DNA of 64,000 nt from Seleniivibrio sp. (GTDB lineage: Bacteria > Chrysiogenota > Deferribacteres > Deferribacterales > Geovibrionaceae). This document shows positions 58,198 to 64,000 of the stretch, piece after piece. Made by a program: the position numbers and the translations under genes. The number at the start of each line of letters is the position of its first letter. Position 1 is the stretch's first letter. The notes below the pieces were generated by a model. It was given only the letters and a program-made list of their open reading frames with translations, did no database searches and had not been told where the DNA came from. Location of the stretch: assembly GCF_021209385.1 (NCBI RefSeq), contig NZ_JAJOIL010000037.1, forward strand, positions 62,001 through 126,000. Direction: 5' to 3'.

Positions 58198-60900
58198 ATG
58201 TCAGTAATGGATAAACAACGTATTGATAAAGCTCTGGATATTTCCAGAAGAACATTTGTGAAATGGAGCGCGCTTCTCGGCGCGGCAGCAACTGTAGGCT
58301 GCGGTTCCATGGGCGGATCAGACAAGATAGACGACGACTATGACAGTTCAGACACAGTAATCGAGCCAAAAAATTTCGATTACGACAAAGCTGTATGGTC
58401 TGCATGCAACGTTAACTGCGGAAGCAACTGTCCCCTTAAGCTTTATGTTAAGGACGGCGTGGTTGTCCGCGTAAGCTCCGACAACGAATCCGACGATACA
58501 TACGGCGCATACGGCGCAAGCTATCAGATGCGTTCATGCGTTCGCGGACGTTCCGTACGCCAGAGAATATACAACGCGGACAGGCTTAAATACCCCATGA
58601 AGAGAGTTTCAGGCACCCCCAGAGGCGCCGGACAGTACGAGCGCATCTCATGGGATCAGGCGATCAGCGAGATAGCCGCAAGCATGCAGTCGGTTAAATC
58701 CAACTACGGTCCCGGCGCATTCTACATCCAGTATGCAACAGGTACAATATGCGGGAAATTTTCATGCTCATGGCCGCCCGCATCAACTCCCATGGCAAGA
58801 CTGCACAACCTCTGGGGCGGATGGCTGGATCACTATTCAGACTATTCAACCTCACAGATCACCGCAGAACTCTGCCTTCTTGAAGGAACAAGCTGGAGTA
58901 ACAACACCATCACTGATGCAGTGAACAGCAACCTTGTGGTTCTCTGGGGCAACAACCCTGCGAACACCAGAATGGGTTCTGCGAAACACTTCACATATCA
59001 CCTTCAAAAAGCGAAAGAGGCTAACCCCGACCTCAAATTCCTCATTGTTGACCCCTATTACACCGACACGGCGATCGCTCTTGAAGCGGACTGGATAGCT
59101 ATCCGCCCCGGAACGGATTCAGCTCTTGTGGCTGGTATGGCAAACTATCTGCTCAGTGAAGGTCTTCTCGATGAAACATGGATAGACGCACGCAGCGTGG
59201 GCTGGAGCGAAGCTTCACTTGCGGGCGTGGTTGAGGTTACGGCAGGTTCCGAAAGCTACTATGAACCGGCATATGACAAAGCATGGGGAAACACAGACTC
59301 AACAGAACCCGTTATCCCCGCAAACAGCTCATACAGATCATATATACTTGGTCTCGGAACCGACGGCATAGCGAAAACACCCGCATGGGCATCAGCTATA
59401 ACAGGTATTCCCGAAGCTACCATTAAATCCTTCGCAAAACAGCTCGTCAACCAGTCCCCCGCGATGGTCATTCAGGGCTGGGGTCTTCAGAGACACTCTC
59501 TCGGCGGCGCAAACTCCAGAGCAGTGGGTCTGATAACCATCCTCACCAAAAACATCGGTATCGTCGGCGGCGGTTCGGCAGCAAGGGAAGCGGCAGCATC
59601 AGTTTCAATCAGCATGGATGCATGGTCAAGCACTTTCCCCGCAAACCCTGTGACATATACCATATCCAACTTTGCATGGCCTCAGGCTATCAAAGACAAC
59701 ACTGTAATGACAGGAAGAAACTGGGGTGTAAGAGGACTTGCCACTCAGGACACTGCCCTGCCTCTGCCCATCAAGTTCATATGGAACTACGCAGGCAACT
59801 GTATGCTTAACCAGCACGCAGACGTCAACAGCACAATGGATATGTACAAAGACGAAAACCTTGTACAGACAATCGTCACCATAGACAACTATTTCACTCC
59901 TTCTGCCATGATATCCGACTACATCCTGCCAGACTGTACCAACTTCGAGCAGAACGACATGTCCACAAACGAAGGCGGAAACACTTGTGACATCAAGTTC
60001 CAGAACAAAGCAGTGGAACCCATGTTCGAGTGCAAGACCATCTATGAAATGATGAGCCTTATATCAGCAAAACTCGGTATCGAATCCGCATACACAGAGG
60101 GCAGAACTCAGGACGAATGGCTTGAATACCTGTTCAACCAGTCTATGACAAACTACGGAGATCAGGGAGTGTTCACATCGGCTCTCGGTCAGGATACCTA
60201 TGCAAAATGTCATGCAAAAGGGCTGATCAAACATGTAAGCACAACAGCTACCCCCTCTGTAGCATTTCAAAGTTATGTCAGCGACCCGACATCCAACAGA
60301 GTATCCACTCCGTCAGGTAAATTTGAGATATTCTCCAAACGTCTCTACAACCTCAAACACCAGTGGGTATTCCCCGCTGTTTATAACGACGGAATGGACA
60401 AGATAACCCCTCTTCCCGAATACTATGCGGCTTGGAACGGTTACGAAGACCCCGCAAGAAGCACATATCCGTTTCAGGTTGTGGGCTTCCACTACAAACA
60501 AAGAACCCACTCAACCTACTACAACTGTGAATGGAACAGGGAAGCAAGCATGCAGACGGCTTGGATCAACACAGACGACGCTCAAAGCCTTGGCATTGCC
60601 CACGGAGACACAGTTGAGATTTACAACAGTCACGGCAAAGTGCGTATTAAAGCGAAAGTAACGTCGAGGGTAATGCCCGGCGTTATCGGTCTGCCTCAGG
60701 GAGCATGGTATAACCCCGGCGGCAAATGGTACAGCAGCGACATAGTACACTCCGGCACTCTCACAACAGCTGAAATAGGCAACACGGACGTTGTGGACTA
60801 CGGCGGATGCATGAACGTCCTCACCAGCCTGCGCCCCGGACCTGTTTCTAAAGGCAACTGTCAGCACAGCGTTCTCGCTGCCGTCAAAAGAGTAGGCTAA
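58198..60900 (+). CDS. DmsA-like Tat-exported molybdopterin oxidoreductase (locus 2)
   Basis: A 900-residue catalytic subunit. Tat motif SRRTFVKWS (16-24) and lipobox-like VGC at Cys35. The [4Fe-4S] ligands are canonical: Cys70, Cys74, Cys78 (SACNVNCGSNCPL) and Cys114 (RSCVRGRS). The likely Mo ligand is Ser217 in HYSDYSTSQI, as in DmsA. Cofactor-binding parts include LVVLWGNNPANTRMG and GDTVEIYNSHGKVRI. It should reduce DMSO or another oxide, selenate, or a similar oxyanion; the sequence does not settle which. The start has GGAGGG upstream. The DmsB-like subunit follows after ten bases. Confidence 0.9.
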   Translation: MSVMDKQRIDKALDISRRTFVKWSALLGAAATVGCGSMGGSDKIDDDYDSSDTVIEPKNFDYDKAVWSACNVNCGSNCPLKLYVKDGVVVRVSSDNESDDTYGAYGASYQMRSCVRGRSVRQRIYNADRLKYPMKRVSGTPRGAGQYERISWDQAISEIAASMQSVKSNYGPGAFYIQYATGTICGKFSCSWPPASTPMARLHNLWGGWLDHYSDYSTSQITAELCLLEGTSWSNNTITDAVNSNLVVLWGNNPANTRMGSAKHFTYHLQKAKEANPDLKFLIVDPYYTDTAIALEADWIAIRPGTDSALVAGMANYLLSEGLLDETWIDARSVGWSEASLAGVVEVTAGSESYYEPAYDKAWGNTDSTEPVIPANSSYRSYILGLGTDGIAKTPAWASAITGIPEATIKSFAKQLVNQSPAMVIQGWGLQRHSLGGANSRAVGLITILTKNIGIVGGGSAAREAAASVSISMDAWSSTFPANPVTYTISNFAWPQAIKDNTVMTGRNWGVRGLATQDTALPLPIKFIWNYAGNCMLNQHADVNSTMDMYKDENLVQTIVTIDNYFTPSAMISDYILPDCTNFEQNDMSTNEGGNTCDIKFQNKAVEPMFECKTIYEMMSLISAKLGIESAYTEGRTQDEWLEYLFNQSMTNYGDQGVFTSALGQDTYAKCHAKGLIKHVSTTATPSVAFQSYVSDPTSNRVSTPSGKFEIFSKRLYNLKHQWVFPAVYNDGMDKITPLPEYYAAWNGYEDPARSTYPFQVVGFHYKQRTHSTYYNCEWNREASMQTAWINTDDAQSLGIAHGDTVEIYNSHGKVRIKAKVTSRVMPGVIGLPQGAWYNPGGKWYSSDIVHSGTLTTAEIGNTDVVDYGGCMNVLTSLRPGPVSKGNCQHSVLAAVKRVG

Positions 60901-60910
60901 GGAGGATAAG

Positions 60911-61525
60911 ATGAGCAAACAGTACGGATTCTACATAGACACCAAACACTGTACAGGATGCAAAGCTTGCTTTGTCGCCTGTAAAGACAGACAGAACCTG
61001 AACACCGGAGAAAAATTCAGAAAAGTTTATGAATTCTCCGGCGGCACATGGAGCAGTGCTGACACAGACGCTTTCAGCAAGAACGTGTTCGCATTTTATG
61101 TCTCCATGTCATGCAACCAGTGCGACAATCCGGCATGCCTTAACGTATGCCCAGCAGGCGCATATACGAAAAGAGATGCGGACGGCATCGTTGTTTACGA
61201 TGCTTCCAAGTGTATCTCCTGTTTCGGATGCCAGAAAGTATGCCCCTACACAGCTCCGGTATACGATTATGAAGCACAGCACATGAAAAAATGTATCATG
61301 TGTACTGATGAAAAAGATTCCAGCGGCATACCCGACCCCGCTTGTGTCAAGGCTTGCCCCTCAAGGGCGCTTGACTTCGGCGAGATCGAAGCGCTGAAGG
61401 CAAAATACGGTGATGCAAACACCGTGGCATCCTTCCCGACAACAACCAAACCCAATGCCGTCTTTAAGCTCCATAAAGACGCGTCATCCGGCAATGTTGT
61501 CATGAACAAGGAAGAAGTATTCTAA
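60911..61525 (+). CDS. DmsB-like four-[4Fe-4S] electron-transfer subunit (locus 2)
   Basis: A 204-residue ferredoxin subunit with four cysteine groups: CTGCKACFVACKD, CNQCDNPACLNVCP, CISCFGCQKVCPY and CIMCTDEKDSSG...CVKACPS. Very similar in layout to the locus 1 subunit. It receives electrons for the DmsA-like enzyme. There is no DmsC-type anchor gene after it; a TorD gene follows beyond a stem-loop. The ATG follows AAGGAGG. Confidence 0.93.
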   Translation: MSKQYGFYIDTKHCTGCKACFVACKDRQNLNTGEKFRKVYEFSGGTWSSADTDAFSKNVFAFYVSMSCNQCDNPACLNVCPAGAYTKRDADGIVVYDASKCISCFGCQKVCPYTAPVYDYEAQHMKKCIMCTDEKDSSGIPDPACVKACPSRALDFGEIEALKAKYGDANTVASFPTTTKPNAVFKLHKDASSGNVVMNKEEVF

Positions 61526-61534
61526 GACGCATCA

Positions 61535-61559
61535 GGCAGGGGTTTTAACAACCCCTGCC
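61535..61559 (+). other. Ten-base-pair stem-loop between dmsB-like and torD-like genes
   Basis: GGCAGGGGTT / AACCCCTGCC with a five-base loop and no T-run. It is probably a transcript-processing or stability element that sets lower chaperone expression, rather than a terminator. Confidence 0.5.
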
Positions 61560-61584
61560 CTCCCAACACCTAAAGGATAGAATT

Positions 61585-62238
61585 ATGAACACTACAGAGA
61601 ACAAAGCATTTGCGGACAGCGAAAAATATCTTGAAGCAATGGCAGCTTTCAGTTTTTTCAACAAGATTCTGCTGGACGCTCCCGAAAGGGAATATATCAA
61701 CACAGTTAAAGAGAATGCGGCGCTCTTTGACGAATGGTGCTTTTCCGACAGCGAAGAGTCAAAAACAGGACTCGAACTGCTGAAAAACTACCTTAAAAAC
61801 TATAAAGACGAAGATTTCACAGAACTTCTGGGAAATTTTAACAGACTTTTCATCGGTCCCGGGCACCTGTTCGCCCCGCCATGGGAATCCGTTTACAAAG
61901 AGCAGGATAAGACAATCTTCGGCGAAGCTACGCTGAAAGTCCGCGGAAGATACAGAAAATTCGGACTTGAAATAAACAATCTCAATAGAGAACCCGACGA
62001 CCATATCGCGTTCGAGTGTGCATACCTGAACTATCTCTGTGCGGCATCAGCGGCAGCTGAAGATTCCACTGTCGAAAAAGAGGAGATAATCTCATTTCTC
62101 AAAGAACACCCCTCGACATGGGTGGAGGAATTTACTGACAATATGATCGAAAACTCCGTTACGGATTTTTATAAAGGAATTGCACAAATGCTGAGAGGCG
62201 CAATTAAAGAAGCGCTGACCGGTTTGTCCTGTAGGTGA
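61585..62238 (+). CDS. TorD/DmsD-family molybdoenzyme chaperone (locus 2)
   Basis: A 217-residue helical protein with clear TorD-family marks: YNRLF-like NFNRLFIGPGHLFAPPWESVY near residue 85-105, then GRYRKFGLEINNLNREPDDHIAFECAYLNYL. It binds the Tat leader of the DmsA-like or TorA-like enzyme and holds it until the molybdenum cofactor is inserted. It is the last protein gene of locus 2. The ATG at 61585 follows AAAGGA. Confidence 0.9.
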   Translation: MNTTENKAFADSEKYLEAMAAFSFFNKILLDAPEREYINTVKENAALFDEWCFSDSEESKTGLELLKNYLKNYKDEDFTELLGNFNRLFIGPGHLFAPPWESVYKEQDKTIFGEATLKVRGRYRKFGLEINNLNREPDDHIAFECAYLNYLCAASAAAEDSTVEKEEIISFLKEHPSTWVEEFTDNMIENSVTDFYKGIAQMLRGAIKEALTGLSCR

Positions 62239-62245
62239 TGGAATA

Positions 62246-62271
62246 AAGGGCGGTTCGCATGCCGCCCTTTG
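62246..62271. other. Stem-loop after locus 2
   Basis: AAAGGGCGG / CCGCCCTTT with an eight-base loop, followed by GAAAAAAA rather than a T-run. It may be the 3' end of the locus 2 transcript. A second small stem, AACTACA / TGTAGTT, follows at 62278-62299. Confidence 0.45.
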
Positions 62272-62298
62272 AAAAAAACTACAGGAAATCATGTAGTT

Positions 62299-62316
62299 CA
62301 TTACCTTCGCTTTACC
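62299..62316 (+). promoter_or_regulatory. Response-regulator-like box upstream of a candidate small RNA
   Basis: CATTACC TTCG CTTTACC, half-sites 11 bases apart, similar to the three boxes of locus 2. A possible -10 (TTTAGT or TAGTAC) lies 26-28 bases after the second half-site. No protein gene follows on this strand before the converging mscL. Confidence 0.5.
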
Positions 62317-62344
62317 TAGCAAATGTTAAAAATGTTTTAGTACG

Positions 62345-62434
62345 TCATACCTGAGAGTCAGCATCAGGATTGTCAGCGGCGCCGCTAAGGGGACTAGCCT
62401 TTGGGGGGAACGGCAGCCGCTGATACTTTTTTTA
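62345..62434 (+). ncRNA. Candidate small structured RNA ending in a terminator
   Basis: A first hairpin pairs CCTGA (62350-62354) with TCAGG (62364-62368). A second pairs TGTCAGCGGC (62371-62380) with GCCGCTGATA (62416-62425), extended by GCCG/CGGC with one bulged A, enclosing a G-rich loop with a smaller AAGG/CCTT stem, and is followed by eight T residues. It ends exactly at the converging mscL stop codon. I know no family that matches. It may be a small RNA of the locus 2 regulon or just an elaborate terminator. Confidence 0.45.
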
Positions 62435-62833
62435 TTTATTCTTAAGGATATCCCTGATTTCTGTAAGAAGGATTTCCTCTTTGCCGGGGGCGGGCGGCGC
62501 GGCAGGCGCTTCCTCTTCTTTCTTTTTCATGCTGTTCATAGCCTTTATAATCATAAACACCGCAAACGCCATTATCACAAAATCAAGCACTGTCTGAATG
62601 AAAGTTCCGTAATTAAGAGTTACAGCCGCCTGTTCGCCCGCCGCCTCTTTCAGAGTTATCGAAAGATCGCTGAAACTGACGTTGCCGAGAAGAAGACCGA
62701 TGGGCGGCATAAGTACGTCGGCAACAAAGCTGGAAACTATCTTTCCGAAAGCACCACCTATTATGATACCCACAGCCATATCAACTACGTTGCCGCGCAT
62801 GGCAAATTTTCTGAATTCCTGCATGATAGACAT
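62432..62833 (-). CDS. mscL: Large-conductance mechanosensitive channel
   Basis: A 133-residue inner-membrane channel that opens under membrane tension to release solutes. [40 protein letters not shown] forms the N-terminal helix and TM1 (residues 7-46); TM2 is [15 protein letters not shown] near 86-100; the cytoplasmic C-terminal helix is [14 protein letters not shown]. The length is typical. Confidence 0.96.
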   Translation of the reverse strand: MSIMQEFRKFAMRGNVVDMAVGIIIGGAFGKIVSSFVADVLMPPIGLLLGNVSFSDLSITLKEAAGEQAAVTLNYGTFIQTVLDFVIMAFAVFMIIKAMNSMKKKEEEAPAAPPAPGKEEILLTEIRDILKNK

Positions 62834-62915
62834 AACACACTCCTATATGGTAAGTATTATCTTATTGTACCATATGAAAAAGTGTCTGATCAAATCTCAG
62901 AAGTGCTGATTGAAA

Positions 62916-64000
62916 CTAATCACACTGAGCGGCATCTCCGGCAACCTGACCGCTGCTCAGTATGAAATAGATGGAAGATGCGAGACCCAAAAGACCTGAA
63001 ATGACAAAGATATTACCGGCACCCAAAAGTTTGAACAATATGCCGTTAACAAGGGGGCTGACAGAAAAACCAAGCCCCATCACAGCGTTAAAAAGACATA
63101 CTGTTCTTCCGGTGCGTCCCTCCGGCGAACTTTCCAGAAGAAGTGCAGAACCTGCCGGCTGTGAAACAGCGCCTGCTATGCCGCTGACAGTTATCACAAC
63201 CAGTATCGAAGCCATATCGGACGCGAGCGGCAGACAAAGGTATGCCAGCGAAGCCGCGGCTCCCCCTGCGAATATCATATTATGCTTTCTGAAAACGTCC
63301 GAAAGCCTGCCTGTGAATATCAGAAACGACGCCATGATAAGCGGCGGTATCCCCACCGCGAAACCAATATGAGACGCTGAAAAGCCTTCCGCATGCATAA
63401 AAAGAGGCAGATACATGCATATTGCAGATATGCCCCATGCCTTAAAAAATATGTACACCAGAAGCCCGTTGAGGGAGGAATTGGCGGCGGGCGATTCGTC
63501 GGTGACCCTGTGCTGTTTTGCGGCATTACACGTATCAGGGCATCTTGAGAACAGGAGGAACAAAAGTAAAGACAGCGCACAGCACGCGGCTATAACCGCA
63601 AAAACTCCGGTCTTACCAGACAGATCAAGCAGAAAACCTCCCGCAAGAGGTCCCGCCGCCAACGCCAGATAAAATGATATGTCGAACTGTCCGATACGTC
63701 TGCCGAGTTTTGAATATCCTGCATCCGAAGATATGAGGCAGAGCAGAACCGGACGGAAAAAGGCACATGCCCCGCCCTGCAATATGCGCGCGGCAAGGAT
63801 GATCGTTTTATTATCTGAAAAAATGAAAAGGGCGGACACCAGTGAGTACAAAACCAGAGAGAACAGCAGTATTCTTTCTGATCCCACTCTGTCCAGCATC
63901 CGCCCGGCAAAAGGAGAAAATATGATTTTGGAGGCGGAATAGAAAACGAAGGCAAGGCTTAAAAATATACCGCTGCCGATCGTGTCTTTAAAAATGACTG
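62916..64000 (-). CDS. MFS transporter (5' end outside window)
   Basis: At least 361 codons, open to the window edge. About ten or eleven transmembrane helices are visible. The inter-helix motif A appears as SPFAGRMLDRVGSERI shortly after the edge of the window, and again in weaker form as FTGRLSDVFRKHN between the two halves. These identify the major facilitator superfamily, drug/metabolite efflux type. An internal ATG at 63899 is not the true start because conserved helix 2 and motif A lie before it. The substrate is unknown. Confidence 0.87.
   Translation of the reverse strand, partial: VIFKDTIGSGIFLSLAFVFYSASKIIFSPFAGRMLDRVGSERILLFSLVLYSLVSALFIFSDNKTIILAARILQGGACAFFRPVLLCLISSDAGYSKLGRRIGQFDISFYLALAAGPLAGGFLLDLSGKTGVFAVIAACCALSLLLFLLFSRCPDTCNAAKQHRVTDESPAANSSLNGLLVYIFFKAWGISAICMYLPLFMHAEGFSASHIGFAVGIPPLIMASFLIFTGRLSDVFRKHNMIFAGGAAASLAYLCLPLASDMASILVVITVSGIAGAVSQPAGSALLLESSPEGRTGRTVCLFNAVMGLGFSVSPLVNGILFKLLGAGNIFVISGLLGLASSIYFILSSGQVAGDAAQCD

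Noticed and set aside
42912-60900. Selenocysteine (in-frame UGA) in the molybdoenzymes
   Set aside because: All three catalytic reading frames are open without internal UGA, so there is no sign of selenocysteine.

Overview
The window looks like a chromosomal segment of a Gram-negative, anaerobically respiring bacterium. It carries several Tat-exported molybdoenzymes, multiheme c-type cytochromes, TonB/ExbBD machinery, outer-membrane barrels and TorD chaperones beside ordinary housekeeping genes. My best guess is Deferribacterota (Denitrovibrio/Geovibrio/Seleniivibrio-like). That is inference from gene content; no marker such as 16S rRNA is present.

Layout. 1-15.9 kb: end of a chemotaxis receptor, an Opp-type ATPase, cysS, an HD-GYP protein, two tandem FCD-type GntR regulators with a palindromic operator, the RNase P RNA gene (minus strand), a NapH-like polyferredoxin, GDPD and SGNH hydrolases, two paralogous Tat-lipoprotein metallophosphoesterases, an ArsR/CadA metal-efflux pair and an SDR. 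15.9-22.8 kb: the translation operon thrS-infC-rpmI-rplT-pheS-pheT (minus), in which infC appears to start at AUA and pheT carries a one-base frameshift. A tRNA-Leu with anticodon AAG follows on the plus strand.

22.9-36.3 kb: a tightly coupled minus-strand operon, in transcription order substrate-binding protein, FecCD permease, ATPase, TonB-dependent receptor, CobN-like chelatase, AAA-VWA ChlD-like, ChlI-like, TonB. ExbB/ExbD diverge from it. Together these form a complete uptake path from outer membrane to cytoplasm coupled to a three-subunit metal-chelatase, most simply a tetrapyrrole (heme- or corrinoid-like) acquisition and metal insertion/removal system. 36.4-38.1 kb: a split-HipA toxin-antitoxin system (hipB-hipS-hipT) in AT-rich DNA with three repeated operators.

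38.4-62.4 kb: two respiratory loci of matching design. Locus 1 (minus): outer-membrane barrel, hexaheme cytochrome, molybdopterin oxidoreductase, four-cluster ferredoxin, radical SAM protein, TorD-like chaperone, another multi-cluster ferredoxin, then a response regulator whose phosphoacceptor Asp is Ser. It is preceded by three CCAAC-N4-GTTGG operators and a divergent, frameshifted TetR gene. Locus 2 (plus): sensor kinase, TorA/BisC-like reductase, monoheme protein, intact response regulator, barrel, multiheme cytochrome, DmsA-like, DmsB-like, TorD. Neither locus has a DmsC/NrfD membrane anchor. Four direct-repeat boxes with an 11-bp period lie before the kinase gene, the regulator gene, the second barrel gene and a structured intergenic RNA candidate at 62.35-62.43 kb, suggesting one regulon. 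A LarC-like protein and a flavodoxin-like reductase sit between the loci. The window ends with mscL and a partial MFS transporter.
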